From contig NZ_JACHHX010000002.1 in NCBI RefSeq assembly GCF_014202935.1, positions 68,857 to 132,856 on the forward strand: a DNA stretch of 64,000 nt, read 5' to 3'. The translations under genes and the position numbers were made by a program. Each line of letters opens with the position of its first letter. The first letter of the stretch is position 1. The notes under the pieces are model-generated. The model was not told where the DNA came from, ran no database searches, and saw only the letters and a list, made by a program, of their open reading frames with translations. Positions 9,609-17,883 of this stretch are shown one piece after another. Source of the DNA: Rehaibacterium terrae. Its GTDB lineage: Bacteria > Pseudomonadota > Gammaproteobacteria > Xanthomonadales > Xanthomonadaceae.

Positions 9609-10507
9609 GCGCGGCGACGTCGGAGGGGACGGGCCGGGTGTACGGGGTCAGGCGCGTGTGCTCGGCGTGGGAGCTTGCCCGCTCGACGTGGTATGCCCAG
9701 GCTGCGGCCACGCGGCCGGACCGTGCCCCGCCGGCCAAGCGCGGCCCGAAGACGGCGCTCAGTGACGAGGCGCTGGTGGCGGCGATCCGGGCCGTGCTGG
9801 CGGTGAGCCCGTTCACCGGCGAGGGCTACCGCAAGGTGTGGGCGAAGCTGCGGGCCGAGGGCATCCGTAGCGGCAAGTCGCGGGTGCTGCGGCTGATGGG
9901 CGCGCACGGCCTGCTGGCGCCGCAACGCGGCGGCGGCCCGCGGGGACCGCGGGCGCACGAGGGGACGATTCTCACCGAGGCGCCGGACCTGATGTGGGGG
10001 ACGGACTTCTCGACGACGGTCACGCTGCGGGAGGGTACGGCGGCGGTGTTCATCGCGGTCGACCATTGCACGGCCGAGCTGGTGGGCGTGCATGCGGCGG
10101 CCCGTGCGACGCGCTGGGAGGCACTGGAGCCGATCCGGCAGGGGGTGCGGGAGCGCTTCGGGCGGATCGGCGCGAAGGTCGCCAGCGGGCTGCGGTTGCG
10201 CCATGACCACGGGACGCAGTACATGGCCGACGATTTCCAGCAGGAGCTCGCGTTCCTGGGGATTGCGTCGAGCCCGTCGTTTGTCCGCGCCCCGGAGGGC
10301 AACGGGTGCGCCGAGCGGATGATCCGCACGCTGAAGGAGCAGTTGCTGTGGGTGCGGACGTTCGAGACCGTGGAGGAGCTGCGCCAGGCGCTGCTGGCGT
10401 GGCAGAAGGTGTACAACGAGCACTGGATGGTGGGCCGGCACGGCCACCGCAGCCCGGCACAGGTGCGCCGGGATCACCACGCCACGATGCAGCGCATGGC
10501 GGCGTGA
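9605..10507 (+). CDS. IS3-family transposase OrfB (DDE integrase core)
   Basis: 300 residues with an rve-type integrase fold. The catalytic triad is intact: Asp134 (GTDFS), Asp201 (HDHGTQY) and Glu237 (NGCAER), with exactly 35 residues between the last two, the canonical DD35E spacing. The N-terminal HTH_21-like region (SPFTGEGYRKVWAKLRAEG) is also present. The element therefore looks potentially active if its ends are functional. Confidence 0.9.
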   Translation: MSAATSEGTGRVYGVRRVCSAWELARSTWYAQAAATRPDRAPPAKRGPKTALSDEALVAAIRAVLAVSPFTGEGYRKVWAKLRAEGIRSGKSRVLRLMGAHGLLAPQRGGGPRGPRAHEGTILTEAPDLMWGTDFSTTVTLREGTAAVFIAVDHCTAELVGVHAAARATRWEALEPIRQGVRERFGRIGAKVASGLRLRHDHGTQYMADDFQQELAFLGIASSPSFVRAPEGNGCAERMIRTLKEQLLWVRTFETVEELRQALLAWQKVYNEHWMVGRHGHRSPAQVRRDHHATMQRMAA

Positions 10508-10670
10508 ATTACGCCCTCAGGCGTGTCCAGGAAATCGGGAGCGGTTCAAACCCTTGAAATGGCAAGGAAGATCGTTTCGTTGATCTAAGTGTCTGGTCCC
10601 GGAAAGTTCTTGGCCTATTTTGAGAGCAGATGGCACTTCGCGTAAATCCGTTTCCGAGAGCTGAACCGGC

Positions 10671-10886
10671 ATGAGATCGCCCGCATCGTTCAGTTCGCCC
10701 CCTCGTCGTTTCGTGCGGTCAGCCGAAGAGGCCGACGAATTGTTTGCACGTTTGAAACGTGACGGCCTCTCGCCGCAAGACCGCGAGCGGATGGCGGCCG
10801 GCGCCGATTACGTGGCGAAGCACCACACCTGGGCGCATCGACTGCGCCAGATTCTCGACGTCGTTCACGGCAGTCGATCGAGCTGA
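10671..10886 (+). pseudogene. C-terminal stump of a CgeB-like glycosyltransferase
   Basis: About 70 residues. The segment EEADELFARLKRD followed by RERMAAGADYVAKHHTW and a final helix matches the C-terminal end seen in CgeB-type glycosyltransferases. A stop at 10662-10664 closes the frame just upstream, and the rest of the gene is missing. It probably lost its 5' part in the rearrangement around the neighbouring IS. Bases 10549-10670 hold no recognisable coding sequence. The GTG of the next gene lies 5 bp after its stop, so the original operon order is kept on the right. Confidence 0.6.
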
Positions 10887-10890
10887 CGGC

Positions 10891-12354
10891 GTGCAAGCAC
10901 TGAAGTTTTTCTGGCGCTGTCGGAAGGAGCAGTACGCTTCCGCCTTGTCGTGTGTGGGCGTGAAGGGATCGCCGCGCACACCGCAACAACTGTGGGCCTT
11001 CCACCGCATCGGCGCGCATCGTACGGTTGCCGACGCTCCCGTTGCCTTTGCAGGGTGGCGCTCGGCCTTCGCCAAGGCGGTGGCTCACGCCGCCTGCGGT
11101 GACGCTGCGGCTGCCCAAGAGGCCGTCACGCGCTTTGCGGCCCAACGACCGCCGGCTGCTCAGCACCTCCGCCTGGCGGAAGCGCTGCTGCCTTTCATGC
11201 CCGAGGCCGCCTTGCGGTTGATCGAAGAGCAACGCGAGGTGCCCGCGGCCCTGCGGGTGGCGGCCTGGCTGCGCTGTGGCCGCGCGCAGGATGCACAGCG
11301 CTTGCTCGATGAGCTGCCGCCAGCCCTCTTCGCGGCGCAACCCGAGCTGCACTTGTTGCGCACGAATGCGAGTGCAGGCGCTCCCGCCGAGCAATTGGGG
11401 CGCCTCAACGCCTTCCTGCAGGCCCACGGCGTGCCGGCGTTGCGGCTGCGCGATGTGAACCAGCCACCGTCGCCCGGCAATGTCATGGCCGGCGAGCCCA
11501 CGCAGGTGGCACAAGGGCCGCTGGTCAGCGTGGTGATGACGACCTACCGCACGGGCGCGCGTGCGGTGGCGGCTGTCGAATCGGTGCTGGCGCAAAGTTA
11601 CCGCCATCTGGAGTTGATTGTGGTGGACGATGCCAGCGGCGATGACACGATCGAACGTCTGCAAGCGCTGGCGCTTCGCGATGCGCGCCTGCGGCTTGTG
11701 AGCTTGCCGCGCAACGTCGGCACCTACGCCGCCAAGCTGATCGGCCTGACCCGCGCGCGCGGGGAGTTCCTCACCTGCCACGATTCGGACGATTGGTCGC
11801 ACCCGGAGAAGATCGCCCGACAGGTGGCGCCGCTGCTGGCAGACCCGCGCTTGGTGTGCACGGTGTCGAACTGGGTGCGCATGAGCGACGACGGCAGCTT
11901 CTACGCCCGCATGGTGCATCCGCTCACGCGCCTGAACCCGTCGTCGCCCTTGTTCCGGCGCGAGCGCGTGCTACGTGAAGCCGGCGCCTGGGATTGCGTG
12001 CGCACGGGCGCGGACAGTGAGTTCTTGGCCCGCCTGAAGCTGGTGTTTGGCGCCAAGGCCGTTCGCAAGGTCGGTCAGCCCTTGACGCTGGGCAGCCACC
12101 GCCCTGATTCCTTGATGACGGCCTCGGCCACCGGCTACTGCGAAGCCGGCATGTCGCCCCAGCGGCTGGCGTACTGGGAGGCCTGGAACCGCTGGCACAT
12201 CGAAACGCTGGCGCGGCGCCGCAAGCCCTTCATGCCGGCCGACGTCCGCGCTGCGGTGCGGCATCGGCCCTTTGACGTGCCCGAGAGCCTGCGGGTGCCT
12301 CCTGAAGACGTGGAAGCCTGCCTGGAGGCCGCGCTTCCCGACGCCTGGGTTTGA
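10891..12354 (+). CDS. GT2 family glycosyltransferase
   Basis: 487 residues from the GTG at 10891; an ATG at 10759 would overlap the preceding stump and adds residues that look non-native. The N-terminal ~200 residues are helical and repeat-like. The GT-A domain begins near residue 210 (PLVSVVMTTYRTG), with IVVDDASGDDT and the metal-binding CHDSDDW motif. It transfers a sugar from a nucleotide donor in the cytoplasm during surface-glycan assembly; donor and acceptor are unknown. It is the only intact cargo gene between the two insertion sequences and is followed 12 bp later by the kpsC fragment, which suggests a capsule-type cluster. Confidence 0.75.
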   Translation: MQALKFFWRCRKEQYASALSCVGVKGSPRTPQQLWAFHRIGAHRTVADAPVAFAGWRSAFAKAVAHAACGDAAAAQEAVTRFAAQRPPAAQHLRLAEALLPFMPEAALRLIEEQREVPAALRVAAWLRCGRAQDAQRLLDELPPALFAAQPELHLLRTNASAGAPAEQLGRLNAFLQAHGVPALRLRDVNQPPSPGNVMAGEPTQVAQGPLVSVVMTTYRTGARAVAAVESVLAQSYRHLELIVVDDASGDDTIERLQALALRDARLRLVSLPRNVGTYAAKLIGLTRARGEFLTCHDSDDWSHPEKIARQVAPLLADPRLVCTVSNWVRMSDDGSFYARMVHPLTRLNPSSPLFRRERVLREAGAWDCVRTGADSEFLARLKLVFGAKAVRKVGQPLTLGSHRPDSLMTASATGYCEAGMSPQRLAYWEAWNRWHIETLARRRKPFMPADVRAAVRHRPFDVPESLRVPPEDVEACLEAALPDAWV

Positions 12355-12366
12355 CGGGCCGGCGCG

Positions 12367-12930
12367 GTGAAGAGCGAGCCGCCTGAGCCACGGCTGTCGT
12401 CGCGCACAATCCCGCCAGATCTTCTTGTTCACCCTGCCAAGACTTTGACCTCTGCGCCCCCCCTGGCCCGCTGCTTGGCCGTCCTCACGCCAGGCCTGCA
12501 GCGGGTGGACACCTTGTCGGCGTTGCTCGGCGATGTCGAGCTGCGCATGAGCCGCCGGCCTGCTGTCGAAGGCCTGGACGCGGTCCTCGCCTGGGGCCGC
12601 AAACCGAGCGCGCGCGTGGCCGAGGCGTTCGCTTCCCGCCACGGGCTGCCCGTGTGGCGTGCCGAAGACGGTTTCTTGCGGTCGGTGGGGCTCGGGAACC
12701 AGGACCCGCCCTTGTCCATCGTGCTCGACGACCTGGGCATCTACTACGACGCTTCCTCTCCCTCTCGAATCGAGGCGTTGATCGCGCGGCCCCACGGGCA
12801 AGACGAGTGCTCGCGGGCGGCCGCGCTGCGCGCCTCGTGGTGCGAAGGGCGCCTGTCCAAGTACAACCATGCGCGCGAGGCGACGTCTCCCTTGGAGGGG
12901 CCCTTCGCGCTGGTGGTGGATCAGACCTAG
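12367..12930 (+). pseudogene. kpsC: kpsC-like capsule gene, truncated by an IS5-type element
   Basis: 187 residues, starting at a GTG. The segment VLAWGRKPSARVAEAF, the motif EDGFLRSVGLG and PLSIVLDDLGIYYDA are hallmarks of KpsC/LipB, the beta-Kdo transferase that makes the poly-Kdo linker of group 2 capsules. The family is usually over 600 residues. Here translation ends just after VVDQT because the insertion creates a TAG stop at 12928-12930. Only part of the first Kdo-transferase module remains, so the protein is very unlikely to work. It implies that an ABC-transporter-dependent capsule locus existed here or arrived in fragments. Confidence 0.8.
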
Positions 12931-14440
12931 TCGGCCCTGAAGAACCCCTCATAGCCAGCAGCCATGCGGCCTGTGGCGTCGAGGGGTCGTGTTGAGTTTG
13001 CCGGGAACGGATAATCTCCCCCGCGATTCCTTGCAGATTCGGATACCCGATGCGCCGCCGCTCGACGCCCGCCGAGGACCCGACGGTCCGTCCCGATGAC
13101 TTGTTCCGGGCCCGCCTGGAAACCCAGATCGACCTGCGTCATCCGCTGGCCCGGCTGGCCTGCCGCATGCCCTGGACGGCGCTGGAGGAAGCGCTTTCGT
13201 GCACGTTGCCCGCGCCCACCGTGAGCGGCGGCGGGCGACCGGCGTTGCCGGTTCGGCTGATGGCCGGTCTGCTCTACCTCAAACATGCCTACGACCTGTC
13301 GGACGAGGCGGTGTGCGAGCGTTGGCTGGAGAACCCGTACTGGCAGTTCTTCACCGGCGAGGAATTCTTCCAGACCCGGCTGCCGTGCGACCCCAGTTCG
13401 CTGGTGCGCTGGCGCAAGCGTCTGGGCGAGGCGGGCATGGAGGAGTTGCTGGCCCAGACGATTGCCGCTGCGCGCTCGATGAAGGCGGTGAAGGCACGGG
13501 ACCTGGAACGGGTGATCGTGGACAGCACCGTGCAGGAGAAGGCGGTGGCGTACCCGACCGACAGCCGACTATTGGAGGCGGGCCGCCGCAAGCTGGTGCT
13601 CCTGGCCAAGCGCCACGGCATTGCGCTGCGGCAGAGCTACGAACGGGAAGGGCCCACGCTCCGTCGCCGTGCTGGCGGCTATGCACACGCCAAGCAGTTC
13701 AAGCGGATGCGCCGTGTGCTGCGTCGCCAGCGCACGGTACTGGGCCGGGTGATTCGCGACATCGAACGCAAGCTGGCCGATGCCGGAGAGGCGGCCAAAG
13801 CGGCACTTGGGACGTGGCTGGATCGCGCCAAGCGGCTGCATGCGCAGCGTCCGAAGGACAAGGGCAAGCTGTACGCATTGCATGCCCCGGAGGTGGAGTG
13901 CATAGGCAAGGGGAAGTCGCGACAGCCGTACGAGTTCGGGGTGAAGGTCGGCCTGGCGGTGACCGCCAGGCAGGGCTTGATCGTCGGGGCCCGCAGTTTT
14001 CCCGGCAATCCGTACGACGGCGACACGCTGGCCGAGCAGTTGGAGCAGGCCGAGATCGTGAGCGGCTGCAAGCCGAAGGTGGCGATTGTGGATCTTGGCT
14101 ACCGGGGCCGCGAAGTGGCGGGCGTGGAGATCCTGCATCGAGGCAAGCCCAAGCGCCTGACCCGAAGCCAATGGCGCTGGGTGAAGCGTCGCCAGGCGAT
14201 CGAACCGATCATCGGCCACGTCAAGGACGACTGTGGCCTGCGCCGCTGCTGGCTGAAGGGCGCGCAAGGGGACGCCATGCACGCGGTCCTGTGCGCGGCG
14301 GGCTACAACCTGCGCTGGCTGATGCGCTGGATCGCGGCTTTTTGTGCCTGGATGCTGGGGGCGTTGATTTCGCTCATCACGGCTGGATCGCAGCCAACGG
14401 TACCCGCACGGGGATGAGAGGCGGATTCTTCAGGGCCGAC
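12930..14440 (+). mobile_element. IS5-family insertion sequence
   Basis: A 1511-bp element with perfect 15-bp terminal repeats: GTCGGCCCTGAAGAA at 12930-12944 and its complement at 14426-14440. The match continues imperfectly inward to a CTCAT block on both sides. A TA dinucleotide flanks each end (12928-12929 and 14441-14442), consistent with a short IS5-group target duplication. The left flank is kpsC and the right flank is an internal piece of an IS3-type transposase gene. These cannot both be the original insertion site, so the element probably took part in a deletion or inversion. Confidence 0.9.
13050..14417 (+). CDS. IS5-family transposase
   Basis: 455 residues. The N-terminal DUF772-type domain (RLMAGLLYLKHAYDLSDEAV) is followed by a DDE transposase core with IVDSTVQEKAVAYPTDS and a C-terminal RRQAIEPIIGHVKDD segment that carries the last acidic residue. 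The frame is intact over its whole length and is enclosed by good terminal repeats, so the element is probably functional. Confidence 0.9.
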   Translation: MRRRSTPAEDPTVRPDDLFRARLETQIDLRHPLARLACRMPWTALEEALSCTLPAPTVSGGGRPALPVRLMAGLLYLKHAYDLSDEAVCERWLENPYWQFFTGEEFFQTRLPCDPSSLVRWRKRLGEAGMEELLAQTIAAARSMKAVKARDLERVIVDSTVQEKAVAYPTDSRLLEAGRRKLVLLAKRHGIALRQSYEREGPTLRRRAGGYAHAKQFKRMRRVLRRQRTVLGRVIRDIERKLADAGEAAKAALGTWLDRAKRLHAQRPKDKGKLYALHAPEVECIGKGKSRQPYEFGVKVGLAVTARQGLIVGARSFPGNPYDGDTLAEQLEQAEIVSGCKPKVAIVDLGYRGREVAGVEILHRGKPKRLTRSQWRWVKRRQAIEPIIGHVKDDCGLRRCWLKGAQGDAMHAVLCAAGYNLRWLMRWIAAFCAWMLGALISLITAGSQPTVPARG

Positions 14441-14801
14441 TACCGCGTGTACTGCGCCATGAAACTCAATCTGCGCCGCGCCGCCAAGCGACGCCTGCCG
14501 AAGCGCGAGCGCGTGCCGCTGTACGTGCCCGAACATCCCGATACCGTCTGGTCGGCCGATTTCATGCTCGACGCGCTGGCCTGTGGTCGGCCATTCCGCA
14601 CCTTCAACATCACCGACGATTTCAACCGCGAGATCATCCACATCGAGGTCGACACATCGATCACGTCGCAGCGGCTGGTGCGCATTTTCGAGCGCATCCG
14701 CCAGGAGCGGCCCCTGCCGCAGGTGCTTCGCGTGGACAACGGCCCGGAGTTCCTGGGCGAGGTCTTCGTCGCGTGGGCCAAGCAGGCCGGCATGGCGATC
14801 G
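14441..14801 (+). pseudogene. Fragment of an IS3-family OrfB transposase
   Basis: About 120 residues in the frame that begins right after the IS5 end. VWSADFMLDAL carries the first catalytic Asp, and LRVDNGPEFLG the second. The sequence breaks off at ...MAIVS before the catalytic Glu. It resembles the IS407/IS1404-like branch and differs from the OrfB at 9605. At 14802 a different frame and a different gene (the tail of a membrane glycosyltransferase) take over without an IS terminus. Confidence 0.75.
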
Positions 14802-15092
14802 TTTCTGCGCGACGTTTCGGTGGCCAGTCTGGAATTGGTGGCGGGCGCCGGACTGCTGGCGTTCGGTGCCGGCTTCGGCGGCTGGCACTGGTGGGCCTCG
14901 GCGCAGGCGGGCACCAGCACGCCGGTGGGGACGATCATGATCGCGGCCCTGTCCGTGCTCTCCGGTTTGCAGCTGCTGCTGGCTTTCGCCGGTTACGACA
15001 TCGCGACCGTGCCGTGGCGGGCGATTCACAGGCGGGTCGGGCGAGTCCGTGGCGCCGCGTCGGCCCGCTCTGCCCAGCCGCCATTGCCCTAA
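14802..15092 (+). pseudogene. C-terminal tail of a DPM1-like GT2 glycosyltransferase
   Basis: About 96 residues open from the junction at 14802 to a TAA-terminated end at 15092. The frame reads FLRDVSVASLELVAGAGLL, then two hydrophobic segments separated by a short GGWHWW loop, ending with a basic cytosolic tail. That is the usual two-helix C-terminus of polyprenyl-phosphate mannosyl- or glucosyltransferases. The catalytic GT-A domain is missing. This would have been the last gene of the polysaccharide cluster before scoA. Confidence 0.6.
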
Positions 15093-15159
15093 AGTCCGCT
15101 GCCGGGGCGCAGGCCGGCGCGGTAAACTCTGCCGCTCCCTGCACAACCGGATCGTGATC

Positions 15160-15903
15160 ATGGTGGACAGCGCGAACCCCCCGGCCGGCGCGCGGCACGG
15201 CGCCGATCGCAAGCTCTACGCCAGCGCCGAGGCGGCGCTGCGCGACATCGTCCGCGACGGGCAGACGCTGGCGGTCGGCGGCTTCGGCCTGTGCGGCATC
15301 CCCGAGGCCCTGATCGCGGCGCTGCGCGACAGCGGCGTCACGGGGCTGACGGTGATTTCCAACAACGCCGGCGTGGACGGCTTCGGCCTCGGCATGCTGC
15401 TGAGCACGCGGCAGATCAGAAAGATGATTTCGTCCTACGTGGGCGAGAACAAGGAATTCGAGCGGCAGTTCCTGGCCGGCGAGCTGGAGCTGGAATTCAA
15501 CCCGCAGGGCACCCTGGCCGAGCGCCTGCGCGCCGGCGGCGCCGGCATCCCGGCCTTCTTCACCCGCACCGGCTACGGCACGGTGGTGGCCGAGGGCAAG
15601 GAGACGCGCCGGTTCGGCGAGCACTGGTACGTGCTGGAGACCGCGCTCACCGCCGACGTGGCGCTGGTGAAGGCGTGGAAGGCCGACAAGGCCGGCAACC
15701 TGGTGTTCCGCAAGACCGCGCGCAATTTCAACCCGGTCTGCGCCATGGCGGGCAAGGTCTGTGTGGCCGAGGTGGAGCAGCTGGTGGAGATCGGCGAGAT
15801 CGACCCCGATCACGTGCACCTGCCCGGCATCTACGTCGACCGCATCGTGGTCAACCCGACCCCCGAGAAGCGCATCGAGCAGCGCACCGTGCGGACGGGC
15901 TGA
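15160..15903 (+). CDS. scoA: Succinyl-CoA:3-ketoacid CoA-transferase subunit A
   Basis: Moves CoA from succinyl-CoA to acetoacetate in ketone-body and short-chain acid use. It is 247 residues from the ATG at 15160; the frame is open further upstream, but that part overlaps the glycosyltransferase tail. The [16 protein letters not shown] motif and [15 protein letters not shown] are typical of subunit A. A TAAACT box at 15123-15128 could be its -10 element. scoB follows after 200 bp containing a palindromic repeat. In Xanthomonas the homologues are called lpsI/lpsJ because they border the LPS cluster. Confidence 0.93.
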   Translation: MVDSANPPAGARHGADRKLYASAEAALRDIVRDGQTLAVGGFGLCGIPEALIAALRDSGVTGLTVISNNAGVDGFGLGMLLSTRQIRKMISSYVGENKEFERQFLAGELELEFNPQGTLAERLRAGGAGIPAFFTRTGYGTVVAEGKETRRFGEHWYVLETALTADVALVKAWKADKAGNLVFRKTARNFNPVCAMAGKVCVAEVEQLVEIGEIDPDHVHLPGIYVDRIVVNPTPEKRIEQRTVRTG

Positions 15904-15950
15904 GCCTCATCCGACGCCGATGCGCCGCGACCTTGCCGTCTTCACGCGAT

Positions 15951-16037
15951 GTCATTCCCGCGAAAGCGGGAATCCAGTGGCTTCAATGTCCGGATGGCAC
16001 CCCGAAGTCGCTGGATCCCCGCTTTCGCGGGGATGAC
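15951..16037 (+). repeat. Interspersed palindromic repeat with 27-bp arms between scoA and scoB
   Basis: GTCATTCCCGCGAAAGCGGG at 15951-15970 and its extension to 15977 are repeated inverted at 16011-16037 with 2 mismatches in 27. Each arm is itself a hairpin (CCCGC-GAAA-GCGGG). A half-copy lies at 22482-22508 and a weaker one near 56090. The repeat splits what would normally be a tight scoAB operon. Confidence 0.8.
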
Positions 16038-16103
16038 GGTGTGGAGTTTCCCGGCAGGGGGCAGGGCACTTCGAATACCGAATCCAAGACAGGAACAACG
16101 ACC

Positions 16104-16739
16104 ATGGCCTGGACCCGCGAGCAGATGGCGCAGCGCGCCGCGAAAGAACTCACCGACGGCATGTACGTCAATCTCGGCATCGGCCTGCCGACGCTGGTGG
16201 CCAACTTCATCCCGGAGGGGATGGACGTGTGGCTGCAGAGCGAGAACGGCCTGCTCGGCATCGGCCCGTTCCCGACCGAGGACGAGGTGGACCCGGACCT
16301 GATCAACGCCGGCAAGCAGACCGTCACCGCCCGGCCGGGGGCGAGCTATTTCGGCAGCCACGACAGCTTCGCGATGATCCGCGGCGGCCACATCGACCTG
16401 GCCATCCTCGGCGCGATGCAGGTCACCGACCGGGGCGACCTCGCCAACTGGATGATCCCCGGCAAGATGGTCAAGGGCATGGGCGGGGCGATGGATCTGG
16501 TGGCCGGCGTCAAGCGGGTGGTGGTGCTGATGGAGCACACCGCCAAGGACGGCAGCCACAAGATCCTGCCCGAGTGCACGCTGCCGCTGACCGGCGTGGG
16601 CGTGGTGAACCGCATCATCACCGAGCTGGCGGTGCTGGACGTGACGCCGGACGGCCTGGCGCTGGTGGAGCTGGCGCCGGGGGTGAGCGAGGACGAGCTG
16701 CGCGGGAAGACCGGGGTGCCGCTCAGGCGCGCCGCCTGA
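16104..16739 (+). CDS. scoB: Succinyl-CoA:3-ketoacid CoA-transferase subunit B
   Basis: 211 residues from the ATG at 16104 with an AGGAACAA ribosome site. [16 protein letters not shown] and the ENGLLGIGP motif, which holds the catalytic Glu that forms the glutamyl-CoA thioester, identify subunit B. It acts as a complex with ScoA. It converges on etfA, and a terminator lies between them. The link to etfAB and ETF-quinone oxidoreductase in this window fits a shared role in fatty-acid and ketone oxidation. Confidence 0.93.
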   Translation: MAWTREQMAQRAAKELTDGMYVNLGIGLPTLVANFIPEGMDVWLQSENGLLGIGPFPTEDEVDPDLINAGKQTVTARPGASYFGSHDSFAMIRGGHIDLAILGAMQVTDRGDLANWMIPGKMVKGMGGAMDLVAGVKRVVVLMEHTAKDGSHKILPECTLPLTGVGVVNRIITELAVLDVTPDGLALVELAPGVSEDELRGKTGVPLRRAA

Positions 16740-16780
16740 AGCCTGCCCTCCCGGCAGGCGCGCGCTGCCAGCAAAAACAA

Positions 16781-16805
16781 ACGGCCGCCCCGGGGGGGCG
16801 GCCGT
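16781..16805 (-). terminator. Rho-independent terminator for etfA
   Basis: An 11-bp perfect stem (ACGGCCGCCCC with its complement) around a 3-nt loop. On the minus strand the stem is followed by TTGTTTTTG, a good U-run for transcripts leaving etfA. On the plus strand no U-run follows, so it probably works mainly for the etf genes. Confidence 0.75.
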
Positions 16806-16829
16806 CCGCGCAGGCGCCGTCGCGGCGGC

Positions 16830-17771
16830 TCAGCCCAGCGCCGCCTCCAGCTCCGGCACGAGCTTGAACAGGTCGCCGACCAGGCCGATGTCGGCGACTT
16901 CGAAGATCGGCGCCTCGGGGTCCTTGTTGATGGCGACGATGGTGCCGGCGTCCTTGATGCCGGTCAGGTGCTGGATCGCGCCGGAGATGCCGATGGCCAG
17001 GTACAGTTCCGGGGCGATGATCTTGCCGGTCTGGCCGACCTGCAGCTCGTTGGGCACGTAGCCGGCGTCGACCGCGGCGCGCGAGGCGCCGACCGCCGCG
17101 CCGAGCTTGTCGGCGAGCCGGAAGATGATGTCGAAGTTCTCCTTCGAGCCGAGGCCGCGGCCGCCGGACACCACGCGCGATGCGCTCTGCAGGTCCGGGC
17201 GGTCGCTCTTGCCCTGCCGGAGTTCGACGAAACGGGTGTGGGTCGGCAGGGCGACATCGACGCTGGCGCTCTCGATGGCGGCGTCGCCGCCGGTGCCGGC
17301 AGCCGGCCACGAGGCCACGCGCACGGTGGCGACCACGGTACGGTCGGCCGGCGCCTGCACGGTGACGATGGCATTGCCGGCGTAGATCGGCCGCCGGAAG
17401 GTGTGCGTGCCCTCGACCGCCATCACGTCCGACACCTGCGCCACGCCCAGCCGCGCCGCCACGCAGGGCATCAGGTCCTTGCCGAAGGTGGTGGAGGGGC
17501 CGAACACGTGGCTGTAACCGGCGGCGATCTTGGCCACCTGCGGCGCCAGCACCTGGGCGATGGGGTGGGCGTTGGCGGGGTTGGCGACGGCGATGACCTT
17601 GCGCACGCCGTCGAGCCTGGCCGCCTCGGCGGCGACGGCGGCCGGGTCGGCGGCCAGCACGACGATGTCGATGGCCGCGGGCGCGAGCGCGGCGGCGGCG
17701 CTGACGCACTTGGCGGTGGCCGGGTTGAGTTTGCCGTCGAGGTGCTCGGCGACGATCAGGACGTTGCTCAT
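16830..17771 (-). CDS. etfA: Electron transfer flavoprotein alpha subunit
   Basis: 313 residues, the usual length. The C-terminal FAD-binding domain shows [28 protein letters not shown] and [10 protein letters not shown], with [21 protein letters not shown] at the end. With EtfB it carries electrons from acyl-CoA dehydrogenases to ETF-quinone oxidoreductase, which is encoded at 24800. It lies 112 bp after etfB with a palindromic repeat in between. In Xanthomonas this gene borders the variable LPS locus. Confidence 0.95.
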   Translation of the reverse strand: MSNVLIVAEHLDGKLNPATAKCVSAAAALAPAAIDIVVLAADPAAVAAEAARLDGVRKVIAVANPANAHPIAQVLAPQVAKIAAGYSHVFGPSTTFGKDLMPCVAARLGVAQVSDVMAVEGTHTFRRPIYAGNAIVTVQAPADRTVVATVRVASWPAAGTGGDAAIESASVDVALPTHTRFVELRQGKSDRPDLQSASRVVSGGRGLGSKENFDIIFRLADKLGAAVGASRAAVDAGYVPNELQVGQTGKIIAPELYLAIGISGAIQHLTGIKDAGTIVAINKDPEAPIFEVADIGLVGDLFKLVPELEAALG

Positions 17772-17799
17772 GGAAGCGTTCTCCGTGTTGCAGGCTCCC

Positions 17800-17872
17800 C
17801 TGTCGGAGCGGCGTGAGCCGCGACAGGCGTACCAGCGATGTTCCGGGTCGCGGCTTGCGCCGCTCCGACAGA
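17800..17872 (-). repeat. REP-like palindrome between etfB and etfA
   Basis: CTGTCGGAGCGGCGTGAGCC at 17800-17819, extending to GCGAC at 17824, pairs with its complement at 17848-17872 with a single mismatched position in the centre. The same core (GGAGCGGC..GCCGCGAC) appears at 26412-26486, 27389-27412, 27535-27563 and 23226-23250. It lies in the transcribed gap between two operon genes and could affect mRNA stability or relative expression. Confidence 0.8.
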
Positions 17873-17883
17873 CAGGGCCGGGC

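Larger units (their letters stand above)
9211..10548 (+). mobile_element. IS3-family insertion sequence
   Basis: It carries two overlapping transposase frames, orfA and orfB. The right terminal repeat at 10521-10548 reads, outward-in, TGAACCGCTCCCGATTTCC then TGGACACGC, a typical IS3-family tip with terminal TG. The left arm at about 9211-9236 matches the inner part (CGATTTCC, one extra t, then TGGACACGC), but the outer TGAA tip is not recognisable. The exact left boundary and any target duplication are therefore uncertain. It interrupts the hydrolase gene on the left. The right flank is unrelated coding debris, so it does not look like a simple insertion. Confidence 0.85.

Noticed and set aside
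10549-10670. Possible second IS end right of the IS3 element
   Set aside because: No terminal repeat or transposase remnant was found; the stretch is left as unassigned spacer.
13199-15157. 652-codon frame spanning the IS5 element and downstream DNA
   Set aside because: Its first part is a shadow of the IS5 transposase. Only the 14441-14801 segment is real, as an IS3-type transposase fragment.
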